Below are positions 43,965 to 56,279 of a stretch of 64,000 nt of DNA, piece after piece. This DNA is from Dryocosmus kuriphilus (Eukaryota; Arthropoda; Insecta; Hymenoptera; Cynipidae). A model generated the notes under the pieces. The model made no database searches. It was not told where the DNA came from and saw nothing but the letters and a program-made list of their open reading frames with translations. The translations under genes and the position numbers were made by a program. The stretch lies in the NCBI GenBank assembly GCA_038277395.1, contig CM076194.1, positions 185,288,788 to 185,352,787 of the forward strand. The letters run 5' to 3'. Position 1 is the stretch's first letter, and every line of letters starts with the position of its first letter.

Positions 43965-46734
43965 CATGGACACTTTAAGCATTTGCCATGTTAATGCTCA
44001 GTCTCTTTTGTCACATTTTATAGAATTCAAGCACTTTTTCAGTGCCTGTTCCTACCATGTCATAGCTGTTTTTGAGACCCAGTTAACACCTAATTCACCC
44101 TCTAGCTTCGTAGAACCTGACAATTAGACGCTCTTCCGGAGAGACAGAGATGAGAGAAGGGGTGGTGGAGTTTGCCTTTTTTTGCATAATAGTCTTAGAG
44201 GATCTATGGTAGAAGTGAGTCCGGTGGCTACTTATCCTTCGATAGAATGACAGTTATGACATCCTCCTACAGTATTTTAGTGGGCGTAGTATACAAACCA
44301 CCCAATGCCTCTTATGGCACGGAACTCGGATCTGTAATTTTCTCGCACATTCCCAACTTCAGTAACATCGTTCTTACTGTCGATTTTAACACCAGCTTAA
44401 ACCTTTCCTGTAATCAATCTAAATATTTAACATCTTTAGTACACTCTTCAGGACTCTCAATTGTACCCCATGCCTCAAACCACCACACTGACCATTCCAG
44501 TACTCTCATTGACTTAATCATTGTTGATGACATTGACAAGGTACTCTCCCACTCACAACACCCTATCCCTTTTCTCTCCAACCACGACCTGATTAACATT
44601 ACTTATAAATTCTCCTACAATCCATCCACAACACGTACACAGAAAATGACGCGGAGCATTACTAACATCGATGAACATAAATTCCATAAACATCTTGTGA
44701 CATTCGATTGGGAAAGAATTTTACTAGACATGGATATTAATAGTAAAATTGATGCTTTGACTAATTACCTTAACTCCGCGTTCGAAAAGTTTGCTCCGCT
44801 ACACGTTCCAAAAAATTTCATTAAAGCTGCTCCATGTATCACACCTGGGATCAGTAACCTAATGAGAGAACGTGACAGCAAACGCCGACTTGCAAAAAGA
44901 TCTAAAAGCAATGCCATTCAAGCTCAATTTCGTAATTATAACGAGATTTCAAACAGAGACAAAAAAGAGAATATTTGGCATCTACTTAGACGACTACACC
45001 TTATCCCCCATAAGCATGAATCCACAGATAGTAATTTCCCTCCCAATGAACTATTAAAGTCTTTTTTTACATTCCCAATTCCAAAGCTATCTAATGTATC
45101 TCAATTTACTCTACCTTAATCAACTTTCAATGACTCTGATTTTTTCTTCGAGGACATCGCGCCCGAAATACTTTTGGAAACATTACTTGAACTCAAATCG
45201 AATGCTCTTGGACTGATGGAATTTCAATTAAGATGATTAAAATTGCCCTACTTGTTATATTTCCTGTCATTTTACATATTTACAACGCCTCCCTTCAGGC
45301 TGGTATTTTCTCTGATAGATGGAAAAAGGCTGTTATTTGCCAAATCCCTAAAATTACTAATCCTACCTCTCTGAAAGACTTTCATCCTATTTCGATTCTG
45401 TGTGCACTATCTAAACCACTTGAAAAAATGGCCCATTCTCAACTTTCCAAATTTCTCGATACCTCTAGCGCTATTGAGCTGGTGCAGTCAGGCTTCCGGG
45501 CGAGACATAGCGCCCTTACTGCTCTCTTAAAGTTTCTACGGATCTGAAAATTGCAATGGACAAAAGAGATATCACAATTGTTGTCCTGTTTGACTTCTCC
45601 AAAGCTTTTGATATGGTTATCCATAAATTGCTGTTACATAAGCTAAAGCCCCTAAAACTGTCAAGCTCTGTACTCAAATGGCTAGAATATTATCTCAGTA
45701 ACCGCTCTCACAGACTCAATAATAGTAGTGGTGAACACTCTGATTGGTGAGAGGTCAGAAGTGGGGTCCCTCAGGGCTCTATACTGGCTCCTCTCCTCCG
45801 TAATTTGTACACCTCTGACCTTGGAAGTAAACTCAAACATAGTAACTACCATAAATATGCCGATGACTTTAAACTCTACTCGTTGAGACCTATTTCCTCA
45901 CTCAGTGGGTTATTGGTGCGAGTTCAGGAGGATATTGATCTGGTTACCTGCTGGTTCAGGAGTAACGGACTCACTCCAAATCAGGGTAAAACTCAGGCAA
46001 TAGTTGTTGGACCCTCCTCCTCCCCTTCCCTCGAAACTCTGGCGTCTTTTTCACCCCTTTGCATCAAGGGTTTTAACATCACACTCTCCGAAGTAGTTAA
46101 GGATTTAGGGTATTTCCTCAACCGTACCTTGTCTTGCAGGGAACAGATACTGAACATCTCGAGGAAAACTTTTAGCATACTCCATCAGCTATATAGAAAG
46201 AAGGATTCTGTTCCTACTTCCACTCGTATTCTCTAAATTAAGAGTCTTATTTTGCCCTACTTTGACTATGGATGCATAGTATATGATGATTTAACAGACG
46301 TCTTAAAAAAACTTGAACGCGCATTGAATGCTTGCGTTCGTTTTATTTATAATTTGCCTAGATATGAACATATATCTCCTTACCGACAAAAGGCTGGTCT
46401 ACTTAATGTAGCTAAAAGGAGACAATTTTTCATGGGTAATTTGCTGTATACCATCTTTCACAGCCGAGCTCCTCAGTACTTATTTGACTAGTTTCAATTT
46501 ATAGACAGAGACCAACCTGCACAGTCCAAACTTCGTGAAAGAAAATTGATACTTAAAATTCCTTTACACAGAACATGCAAGCTTCAAAAGTCTTTTATAG
46601 TGAGAGGTGCCCGTTTATGGAATAAACTGCCATCTGATGTTAGAAATGCTTCTTCCCTGTATCACTTTAAAAATCTCTTTTTCAAATATTTGTTCAATAA
46701 CGCCAATCCTGATCTTAAAATTACACACTGGTAA
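43965..46734 (+). pseudogene. LINE ORF2: endonuclease and reverse transcriptase, broken
   Basis: The endonuclease starts MDTLSICHVNAQSLLSHFIE at 43965, with ERRGGGVCLFLHNSL, then, after frame changes, VGVVYKPPN (44283), VDFNTSLN, and LSNHDLINITYKF (44575). Reverse transcriptase motifs are KKAVICQIPKITNP, VVLFDFSKAFDMV (first Asp about 45592), SGVPQGSILAPLL (45750-45790) and HKYADDFKLYS (YADD about 45855). The thumb region reads PYFDYGCIVYDDLTD. The C-terminal part ends NPDLKITHW at 46734. At least six stops or frameshifts. Together with ORF1 this would form the retrotransposition particle. Confidence 0.85.
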
Positions 46735-47047
46735 ATATATAACCTCTAAAACTCCTACATTTACTCTTTGTAACTGTCTGTTTTTTTGTGTTTGTTACCA
46801 ATCACTGTGCTTAATCTAACAGGTCAATCTGCACCCACATATATAGCTATTTTTGTTATTTCTCCTAACGTCATCGAGGCCAACTTCATATACCTTATAT
46901 ACTTTATAAATTATTTTTAAAATAAAATCACCTACCTAACTAATTTTACCGATCCGATTTTGTATAATTTATCATCACATGTATTCCTTTGTTCCTTAGA
47001 GGGCTATTTAGCCCTAGGGACTTTTTTTCAATAAATACAAAATACAA

Positions 47048-48511
47048 AATACTATTTTTGGCTCAGTGAACTTTGTGGGAAAAATGTAATGAAATCTTGC
47101 ACCATCTACAATGGTTAGGTAAACTGAGAAAGTAACCTTGTTTACCTTCAAACCAATCACTTAATTTGTCAGCTATTCCACTATTCTCCTAAATGCTCCT
47201 TCATAGTTCATGGACTGACTGCACCCTGAGCGCAAGTGATCCCAACTTTAGCTTGTAGAATGCCACTGCCCGTCCCTGGCTGTGCTGGGTTAGCTGAACA
47301 TAAAAAAACGCAGACATGCGAATGTACCTTTAGACTGTAGAAAAGTTAAATCAGGTTAAATCGTGGGTTAAATCAATGAAATTGGATTTTATTGCTGTCA
47401 TCAGCTGACCAATTTCGGTTCATAATTTGATGATCGTGAATACCGCAGGTACGTAAAATGCATTACTATCTTTAACAAAATCCTCAGTGTTGAATGTTTT
47501 TATTTTTTAAAATAAATGTGATAGAATATCGATTGTCCGATTCATTATGGGACAGGGGAAGGTCAAATAAATTATATTAAAAACCCGTATAAAAAGCTGT
47601 GAGATAGAGGTTATGTAGAATTTTAAAAAGTAAGCTAATACCGAAAGGTATGCAAATCTAATGCTTTTAATCATTTTTTAAACACTCTCATTAAAAAAAA
47701 ATAATTGTGAATTTTTAGTGCTATATAATTGGCTTTTTTACACTCCGATACGGTTTTCTTGACATTTTGTAACTTTAGGAGCGTGATGTATTTTAGATAC
47801 TCAGCATTCGCGATAGCAGACTTTACTCTATAAGGGAATCTTTTCTGAACTGACCTGGATTGTGAAATAGACAAATCCCTAGCTGTCCACTCCGTTCTTA
47901 TTTAGTGAACTAAATATGAACATAGAAATATTTATGCTTTTTTTACGGAGAATTATCACCGAGAAATTAATTATTACCCGAGTAAAGAAACACAACATCG
48001 AAATTCTTTTAACGTGGTCGATTTCACCCTTTTCATGATCCTCTCCCCGGGTTAATATAAAATCTATGTAAAATAATAATGCAGGGAAAATAACTGATGG
48101 CCAGCAGGAACTCACCGACGAAAAAGGTAAACACAGTATGAGTGTGTGAGTGGGTATGAGATTGACATATTATTAGTAGATTTAAGTAATCTCAAATTAT
48201 TATAGTTCTATATAATTCTCATTTTATTAGATAGTATTATTGTATTATATACCAAGGTGCCACTAGCTTACTTGTTGGCCCGAAGACCAGATCCTCGGTA
48301 TTTGTTGACTGCTAACCTCAAAGAAGCAGAAAATATCCGTATATGATCCTGATCGCCCGGGTGTCTCACTCCCGTGCCACACCACCAACATCACTTGTTA
48401 TCACAACTAGTTCGGAGGGCAGCACCTTTCGGACTGGATGTGGCACACGGAGGCGGGCGCTTGCTGGCGAGTGGCACCACGGAGTTTCAGTTCTGTGCTG
48501 GCCATCGTTGC
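47048..48511. other. Unassigned AT-rich sequence up to the assembly gap
   Basis: It contains the second copy of a dispersed repeat (47514-47705). No gene or RNA is recognised. Short open frames on both strands have no family resemblance. Confidence 0.55.
47514..47705 (+). repeat. 200-bp dispersed direct repeat, copy 2
   Basis: Partner of 38024-38222, same orientation, 9.5 kb away. The pair flanks the unassigned block and the CR1-like LINE. Confidence 0.8.
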
Positions 48512-49011
48512 NNNNNNNNNNNNNNNNNNNNNNNNNNNNNNNNNNNNNNNNNNNNNNNNNNNNNNNNNNNNNNNNNNNNNNNNNNNNNNNNNNNNNNNNN
48601 NNNNNNNNNNNNNNNNNNNNNNNNNNNNNNNNNNNNNNNNNNNNNNNNNNNNNNNNNNNNNNNNNNNNNNNNNNNNNNNNNNNNNNNNNNNNNNNNNNNN
48701 NNNNNNNNNNNNNNNNNNNNNNNNNNNNNNNNNNNNNNNNNNNNNNNNNNNNNNNNNNNNNNNNNNNNNNNNNNNNNNNNNNNNNNNNNNNNNNNNNNNN
48801 NNNNNNNNNNNNNNNNNNNNNNNNNNNNNNNNNNNNNNNNNNNNNNNNNNNNNNNNNNNNNNNNNNNNNNNNNNNNNNNNNNNNNNNNNNNNNNNNNNNN
48901 NNNNNNNNNNNNNNNNNNNNNNNNNNNNNNNNNNNNNNNNNNNNNNNNNNNNNNNNNNNNNNNNNNNNNNNNNNNNNNNNNNNNNNNNNNNNNNNNNNNN
49001 NNNNNNNNNNN
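48512..49011. other. Assembly gap of 500 N
   Basis: Exactly 500 unknown bases, so probably a fixed-size placeholder rather than a measured length. Confidence 0.99.
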
Positions 49012-50242
49012 TATGAAATAATATTTTACATTGTATGAATTTATTCTCTTAAAGAATATGAGAAGGCACCTCAGTCACGTGCGTAACTTGGAAGCTGGCG
49101 ATAAAAATGCTGATTCAACACTCTCAAGCTCGAAGGCCGCGGTTTTACGAGCTGGCATCGAGTATGAAGGAAAAATTATTCTAAGAAAAGAACTCTTATG
49201 CTTTCAGTCCAAAAATTCTTTTCTTTTAAAATTCAACGCCCTGTTTAAACTGACCATAAAAAAATTAATTAGGGAAAAACATGTGTGAAGGTATGGATGA
49301 ATGAAAATTAACCAAATATCTAGGCCTAGATTAAGAACAAAGAAATGTAATTAATACCTAAGAGAAATAAGGGAAAATTAATCTTAAGGCATTAATCCTA
49401 AGGAAACCTAAAAAGGAGAGAAGAAACATATGGAAAGTAAAAAGAAGCGAAGATGGTGTGTTCCTCGCTACGCCAGACGAGCTTTCACACACCCACGCGC
49501 GGGGCATCGGTCATATCTCTCTCTCTCTCTCTCCAACGCTCCAGATATCGCCATCTCCTTCTCGCGCATTATCACGCTGATCACCATAGCAACCACGACG
49601 ACCATGCGCCTCTACGATTCACACCCAACATTCTCTCCCCTCTTCCTCTCACGATATTATCCTCCCATAAGTCCGTCTCACTCTCTTTTATGCATATTGC
49701 CCCCGAAGCCGCTTGACAGTTGAACGCACGTGGTAACGTCAAAACAACACCACGTGCTCGCACGGTGAGAAGAATAATGTTAATATGCTTGCTTCCCCGC
49801 AATTAAATAATGGTTGGAAATAATAAACACACAATTCCAAGTTGAAAATTCCAACTTGCATCAACTCTGATGCAAATTAAAATTTTAAAAAAACTACCTT
49901 CTCTAGAAATAAAAAGACCTCAAATACCTGGTTTCAATAAAGTGCTGACGAGGTTCCTGCTTTGCAGGTGTAAAGTCCATCGAAGGAAGTTAAGCTATAT
50001 TGCAAATCGAAAAACTGCAAACGTTACTTTGATTCTCACGGCATATCCCTACCTTCCTAACAGAAATTCCGCAATCTTGCAAATATCCCTACCTGGATCA
50101 CCCCAACTGTGAACTGCCGAGGTGCATCGGACAATAGTCTAAATCGCAGTCTACTGAGCAACCTGGCACGAGCCGGAACTACTCAGTCTTTTGTCCGTCC
50201 GAGTCGGGATTCAAACAAATCAAGTTACCCGTCGTAGGAAAA
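49012..50242. other. No gene recognised
   Basis: It contains a (CT)n run at 49517-49533 and a pair of CACGTG E-boxes about 30 bases apart (about 49727 and 49752). Short open frames are not recognised. Confidence 0.5.
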
Positions 50243-50455
50243 ATCTAGCCCATAAGCCGCGCAACTTCTTCTCGGGTCAACGAAAATTTAATTATTATCG
50301 GTACTAGAAAGAAGGTAAACCGCCGGGATCGATGGATTAACCTCATAAATCTAGCCCATAAGCCGCGCAACTTCTTCTCGGGTCAACGAAAATTCAAATA
50401 TTATCGGTACTAGAAAGAAGGTAAACCGCCGGGATCGATGGATTAACCGGGAAAA
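50243..50455 (+). repeat. 106-bp tandem duplication
   Basis: ATCTAGCCCATAAGCCGCGC begins at 50243 and at 50349. The two copies differ at only a few bases and abut. Confidence 0.92.
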
Positions 50456-51329
50456 TAAAATTTGTTTTGTAATCCGGACGTAAAACCCAAAATTAAAGCT
50501 CCGTCCGACGGGAGGCAGGCCCGTAACGGGAGTGTCATTGTTTTCGCGTCCTATCCGGCCTGTAAAAAAACCAAATTTGAAATTAGTCCAGAAAGAATCA
50601 CCCCTTTTCGAATCTCAAAACGAAAAGGAGTGATCATTTTTCGTAACGACTATAATTCCCTTTCATGGAAAATAGATATATAATCTATTTCTCGTAAAAG
50701 CGAATTTGGAAAAGTGACAAGTGTTCGCGCGTGATTTGTGTGAGAGCGCGAGCAAAGGAAAAAGGACTAGAGTTAATTATCATCGGATAATTAACGCGAA
50801 AATTTTTAAATCTTGCCCGCTAGAGACGAAAAAAATCAGAGAAGGGTACGCTTGTTTTCCTTCCCATCCGTTTTCTTCTCTTCAGCGGTAGACTTAAGGC
50901 AGCAACGGTAAGCAAAGTATCGTTCTAATATTTCTTTGTCCATTGTTAGGTTAAGGATCAAAATTTGTAAGGGTACACAGTTCATAAATTTTGACAAATA
51001 TAAACTTAAATGATACAAAGCACGTGACATACTTTTGACTTCACCAGTCCCGTTGGTTTTTTCTCAGTAAGATTTTCAGGGATAGTAACTCTCAGTCCGA
51101 GAGTAAAGATAAGGACCCACAAAAATAATTACAGGAAGGACGAGCCTCTCTCGCCCTTCCTACAGTTTAGGGGAAGCCTCCCTCCCACGCGCAGTGATAA
51201 AGTGAAGTTTTGTTTACTCCCTTGTATTGCTTCTGCCCAAAGATTCAGGCAGCCATTAAATCTTTAAAGGCAATACAAATGGAAAATAAAAAATAAAAAT
51301 TAAACTAATCAACCGTACGTGACATTCCC
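50456..51329. other. No gene recognised; one strong hairpin
   Basis: ATCACCCCTTTTCG and CGAAAAGGAGTGAT (50597-50634) form a hairpin with one mismatch and a 10-base loop. Otherwise unassigned sequence up to the PLE-derived array. Confidence 0.55.
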
Positions 51330-51754
51330 AAGAATTAATTCTAGAGAAAATAAAACTCAAAACTAGAACTGAATTTATACAGAAATTTGAATTCAGAAAA
51401 AATAAGACCATTCAGCAAAATTATGAAAGTAAAACATTAATTGACAATTTAATTCAATTTCAAATTTTCATTGTATCTAAATGTATATGTAAACAATCGA
51501 CTATTTCAATTCGGTAGCAGTTTATACCTCGAGGTCGTCAGACCAAGGCACATCAGTAAAATGTTCTTCTTACAAAAATTGAGATACATATACTTATTTA
51601 TATTTCAAACCACTGACTAAGCTTGTAAAAATAAGGATTTAGTTAATTTTTAACGGATTTCATAATGAATGTAAGTACTATGTTTTTGAAAAAAAAAATT
51701 TTCGATTAGGCTTGACTTTCAAATGTTATTTATTATTTCATATTATTTATTTAT

Positions 51755-51808
51755 GAATATAAAACCTGAAGAAGGCACAAAAGGGTGCCGAAACGTCGTG
51801 TTGTAATC
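51755..51808 (+). ncRNA. Hammerhead-like ribozyme, array copy 1 (core intact)
   Basis: Core CTGAAGA at 51766-51772 (fits CUGANGA), helix II GGCAC/GTGCC, GAAAC-GTC at 51790-51797. Helix I pairs GAATATAAAAC with GTGTTGTAATC at 9 of 11 positions. One extra A lies between the core and helix II. Helix III is only two base pairs with no loop, as in PLE hammerheads thought to work as dimers. Confidence 0.65.
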
Positions 51809-51974
51809 ATAATTATAATAATGATCGTATGACCAATGAATATTAACATGAAATTATTTAATTTCAAGGTTAGATTAATTTAATTTATGACGATCGAAAA
51901 AACACTTCTTGCTCTTGGTAAACCTTCAACTATAATTTCTGAATTTATGGTCGATAAGGTACTGGTAAAATATG

Positions 51975-52515
51975 GGGTTTTTTGAATACATCAAAGGAAA
52001 ATATGGCCTGGGACCAAGGCGAGATATAGGTGAGTGGACATCATCCTAAAGAAAACTGATTCGTCTTAAAGAACAAAGGACCTTCCTTATTAGATGTCCG
52101 AGAAGTTCCATAATTCCAGCACACATTGAAAGTTCCACGAAACATTTTTATATTAACAACGCTCATTCCAATGTACATAGAAAATTAGAGTCAGCAATAT
52201 CTCATTTTAAACACAACTTTTAAACTCTGAAATTAAAAATTTTAAAATTTAGTTTACTTGATTAACCATTTAGGAAACATTTCACAATATTTAAAACATC
52301 GTTTATATAGAAATATCAAAGAACAATCTATAAATAATTTTTTTGCTTCACAGGAATTAATTCTAGAGAAAAGAAAATTCAAAACTAGAACTGAATTTAT
52401 ACAGAAATTTGAATTCAGAAAAAATAAGACAATTCAACACAATTATGAAAGTAAAATATTAATTGACATTCTAATTCTGAACTCAAATTTTAATTGTATC
52501 TTAATGTATATGTAA
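51975..52515 (+). pseudogene. PLE N-terminal coding region, array unit 1
   Basis: MGFFEYIKGKYGLGPRRDIG is followed by GEWTSS and a stop (TCATCCTAAAG), then KLIRLKEQRTFLIRCPRSSI in the same frame. The downstream half (52258-52515) is in another frame. It corresponds to the region ahead of the reverse transcriptase in PLE proteins; function unknown. Confidence 0.6.
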
Positions 52516-52779
52516 ACAATCGACTATTTCAATTCAGTATCAGTTTATACCTCGAGGTCGTCAGACCAAGACACATCAGTAAAATGTTCTTCTTACAAAA
52601 ATTGAGATACATATACTTATTTATATTTTAAACTACTGACTGAGCTTGTAAAAAGAAGGATTTAATTAATTTTTCACGGATTTCATAATGAATGTAAGTA
52701 CTATGTTTTTGAAAAATAAAAATTTTTGGATTAGACTTGACTTTCAAATGTTATTTATTATTTCATATTATTTGTTTAG

Positions 52780-52831
52780 GATATAAAACCTGAAGAAGGC
52801 ACAAAAGGGTGCCGAAACGTCGAATTGTAAT
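52780..52831 (+). ncRNA. Hammerhead-like ribozyme, array copy 2 (core intact)
   Basis: CTGAAGA at 52790-52796, helix II GGCAC/GTGCC intact, GAAAC-GTC ending at 52821. Helix I is weaker than in copy 1 because GAATTG replaces GTGTTG. Confidence 0.62.
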
Positions 52832-52997
52832 CATAGTTATAATAAAGATCATATGACCAATGAATATTAACTTGAAATTATTTAATTTCAAAGTTAGGTT
52901 TCTTTAATTTATGACGATCGATAAAACACTTCTTGTTGTTGGTAAACCTTCAACTATGCTTTTTGAATTTATGGTCGATAAGGTACTGGTATAATAT

Positions 52998-53663
52998 GGG
53001 ATTTTTTGAATACATCAAAGGAAAATATGGCCTGGGACCAAGGCGAGATATAGGTGAGTGGACATCAACCCAAAGAAAACTGATTCGCCTTAAAGAACAA
53101 AGGACCTTCCTTATTAGATGTAGGAGAAGTTCCATAATTCCAGCACACATTGAAAATTCCACGAAACATTTTTATATTAACAACGCTCATTACAATGTAC
53201 ATAGAAAATTAGAGTCAGCAATATTTCATTTTCAAAAACAAATTTTAGGCTCTGAAATTAAAAATTTTAAAATTTAGTTTACTTGAATAACCATTTAGGA
53301 AACTTTTCGCAATATTCAAAACAGCGTTTATATCGAAATATTAAAGAACAATCTATAAATAATTTTTTTGCTTCACAAGAATTAATTGCAGAGAAAATAA
53401 AATTCAAAACTCGAACTGAATTTATACAGAAATTTGAATTCAGAAAAAATAAGATCATTAAACAACATTATGAAAATAAAATATTAATTGATATTTTAAT
53501 TCTGAATTCAAATTTTAATTGTATCTTAATGTATGTGTACACAATCGACTATTTAATTCAGTATCAGCTTATACCTCGAAGTCGCCAGACCAAGACACAT
53601 CAGCAAAATGTTCTTCTTACAAAAATTGAGATACATATACTTATTTATATTTTAAACTACTGA
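52998..53663 (+). pseudogene. PLE N-terminal coding region, array unit 2 (best first half)
   Basis: Open from MGFFEYIKGKYG (52998) through RCRRSSIIPAHIENSTKHFY to a stop near 53275. An extra 8 bases or so (AATTTTAAAATTTAG context) put the second half (53283-53663; NNHLGNFSQYSKQRLYRN) in another frame. Unit 3 lacks this insert and reads through. Confidence 0.65.
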
Positions 53664-53804
53664 CTGAGCTTGTAAAATGATGGATTTAATTAATTTTTCA
53701 CGGATTTCATAATGAATGTAAGTACTATGTTTTTGAAAAATAAAAATTTTTTGGATTAGACTTGACTTTCAAATGTTATTTATTATTTCATATTATTTAT
53801 TTTA

Positions 53805-53857
53805 GGATATAAAACCTGAAGAAGGCACAAAAGGGAGCCGAAACGTCGAATTGTAAT
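53805..53857 (+). ncRNA. Hammerhead-like ribozyme, array copy 3 (helix II mismatch)
   Basis: CTGAAGA at 53816-53822, and GAAAC-GTC ending at 53847. Helix II reads GGCAC against GAGCC, so one pair is lost. Confidence 0.55.
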
Positions 53858-54020
53858 CATAATTATAATTAAGATCATATGACCAATGAATATTAACTTG
53901 AAATTATTTAATTTCAAGGTTAGATTAATTTAATTTATGACGATCGATAAAACACTTCTTGCTCTTGGTAAACCTTCAACTATAATTTCTGAATTTATGG
54001 TCGATAAGGTACTGGTAAAA

Positions 54021-54441
54021 TATGGGGTTTTTTGAATACATCAAAGGAAAATATGGCCTGGGACCAAGGCGAGATATAGGTGAGTGGACATCATCCTAAA
54101 GAAAACTGATTCGTCTTAAAGAACAAAGGACCTTCCTTATTAGATGTCCGAGAAGTTCCATAATTCCAGCACACATTGAAAATTCCACGAAACATTTTTA
54201 TATTAACAACGCTCATTACAATGTACATAGAAAATTAGAGTCAGCAATATCTCATTTTCAAAAACAAATTTTAAACTCTGAAATTAAAAATTTAGTTTAC
54301 TTGATTAACTATTTAGGAAACTTTTCACAATATCTAAAACATCGTTTATATAGAAATATCAAAGAACAATCTATGAATAACTTTTTTGCTTCACAAGAAT
54401 TAATTCTAGAGAAAATAAGATTCAAAACTAGAACTGAATTT
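54021..54441 (+). pseudogene. PLE N-terminal coding region, array unit 3, cut by LINE insertion
   Basis: It has the same TCATCC-stop as unit 1 but no frameshift at the mid-joint (EIKNLVYLINYLGNFSQYLK read continuously). The frame is cut at 54441 by the inserted LINE and resumes at 59799. Confidence 0.62.
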
Positions 54442-54599
54442 GAAGGTGGCCGCGTGAACGGATGTAGTGTATCGTCGCTCCGTAAAATAGTCATTATTTT
54501 GGTCGGCTATTCACCGAATTTATTCGTAAAAAGTGCGTAAAGTGAGCGTGAGTGTGCTCCAAGTCACCTTCCATAAGTGGAGAAGACAGTTATGAGCTA

Positions 54600-54960
54600 A
54601 AAGTGCACAAAAACTGTTGTGTGAAAAGCGTGTGACAGGTGTATAGTGACTCGATATACGTATATCATACAGGGAAAAGAAATCTCGTAATTTAACGAGA
54701 AATCTGGGTTTTGATGTGGACCCTTGTGGCCAGCAGGCGTGGATTATTTTGCTGTGAGAGTGAGTAACGCTAATTGTTGCAAAAAGTTGGTGTTTAGTTG
54801 ACAAGAGTGAAGTTTTTCGATATACGTATATATGCGTATATAGTACAGTGAACATAAAGACGTTTATTAACGAGGAATCTGGTTCAGCGTACGGAACTTG
54901 GTGGCTGGCATGTGTGGATTTTGTTGCTGCATATGAGGAATGGTGCTTCACGTCCATCAG
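54600..54960 (+). repeat. Two tandem ~165-bp monomers in the LINE 5' untranslated region
   Basis: CGATATACGTATAT, then a TTAACGAG-AATCTGG block, then GGCCAGCAGGCGTGGATT or GGCTGGCATGTGTGGATT, occurs twice (about 54651 and 54818). Such monomers often carry the promoter of LINEs; that role is inferred. Confidence 0.6.
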
Positions 54961-55142
54961 CGTAATGCTCAAGGTTTATTGAACAAGTTCTATTACTTTA
55001 CCCTGGTTATTACTTTTAGAAACTACTGTTAACTGTTTGAACAGTTTTCTCCAAATATGTCGCATTAGTGTTTAAATAAATTAAATAATTTTCACTTGTG
55101 TAAATGCAACTTTTAACAGGAATAAGTTAGAAAATCCTTGAA

Positions 55143-56226
55143 TGGATAACGGTGATCAGGAAGTTTTCTGTACGCCGAAAGGTGAGGAGAAAGAGAGAAA
55201 GGAAGAGGAAAGTATAGGAAAACAGTGGAAAGGGAGAGATTGAGGGCGAAGAGTTTAGTGTCGATAGAAGAGTTTGTCAAGAGGAAAAGGGAAAACAGAG
55301 AGAGTAGTGAGGAGAAGGAAGAACGAGATCTAGAAATAGTAGTAAAGAAACAAACAATGTTTAAGACGCCGCCAGAAAAATCTAGGAAGGAAGAGGAGGA
55401 AAAGGGATCGGATAAAACAGAAGATAAAGAATCAGCAAGGATAAGAAGAATAATGAGGGAGTTGATGAGGGAGCACGAAGAAAAGCAGGAGAAAAAAGGG
55501 GGGAGGAAATCAAACAGGAAATTAGAAGAGAAATGGCTGAGGTTAAGAAAGAGATGAGGAAATGGGAAGAAATAAGAAAAAATTTGGAAGAAAGAATGCA
55601 AGGTTTGGAAAAAAAGCTAGAAAATCAGGAACAGGGCAGAAATAGAATAGAAGCGTTAGAGAATAGGATAGGGAATATTGAAAGCTCAAAGCAGGACAGC
55701 AGAGGGGAGGGAAGTGGGAATAGGGAGAACGAAAGGCTGAGAAAAATAGAGAAAAGGGTAGAAGGGAAGGAGAGAGAGGAAAGAAGAAGGAATATAGTGG
55801 TGAACCGTTTAAGAGTAGAGGGTAAGGAATTGAAAGAAGGAGTGTAGGAAATACTAAAAAGGATAAAGGCGAATGTTGGAGTAGAGGAAGTAAGAAGAAT
55901 AGGTAAGGAAGGAGAAAGAGAAGGGCAAATGGCACTGGTTAAATTGAAGAGCAGGGATGATAAGTGGGAAGTGATGACTAAGAAAAGAGCTTTATACGGT
56001 AGTGTGGAGAGAATAGAGGATGACTTGACGTGGACGGAAAGGATGATGCAGTATCAGTTAAGGAAGATGGCGAAAGAAGAAAGAAAGAAGGGAAGAAGAA
56101 CGTGGGTAAAGTACGGAAGAGTACTGATAGATGGGGTGAGGTGGACTTGGGTTGAAGAAGGGGAAAAGATAGTAAAAAGCAAGAAGTCGGGGGAATGGGA
56201 GAGAGAGGGGAGGGACAGGGGAAAAT
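55143..56226 (+). pseudogene. LINE ORF1 (coiled coil, RNA-binding type)
   Basis: It starts MDNGDQEVFCTPKGEEKERK at 55143, shifts frame near 55225-55240 (LVSIEEFVKRKRENRES follows), and shifts back near 55533 (long Glu/Lys-rich coiled coil ending REERRRNIVVNRLRVEGKEL). It meets a stop at 55845-55847 and continues in frame (EILKRIKANVGVEEVRRIGK, then MALVKLKSRDDKWEVMTKKR and WVKYGRVLIDGVRW). The order of coiled coil, then an RRM-like and a C-terminal part, is that of LINE ORF1 proteins that coat the element RNA. Composition is extremely Glu/Lys/Arg-rich, matching the purine bias. Confidence 0.8.
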
Positions 56227-56279
56227 AAGAGAGATTATGGTAGGGGAAAATAAGAGAAGTGAGGAAAAAAAAGGAATAG

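Larger units (their letters stand above)
40990..47047 (+). mobile_element. CR1/Jockey-like non-LTR retrotransposon, split by a Tc1 element
   Basis: ORF1 (41123-43473) and ORF2 (about 43965-46734) lie in order on the plus strand. They are followed by a short tail ending AATAAATACAAAATACAAAA (about 47030-47048), the simple repeat tail typical of these LINEs. A 1.27-kb Tc1-type element sits nine codons into ORF1. The 5' limit is uncertain. Several frameshifts and stops mean it is inactive. Confidence 0.8.

Noticed and set aside
48343..49038. Long frames running through the N block
   Set aside because: They are made of unknown bases in the assembly gap.
50100..50240. Possible tRNA-like sequence (GGGATTCAAAC)
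   Set aside because: No acceptor or anticodon stem can be folded around the T-loop-like box.
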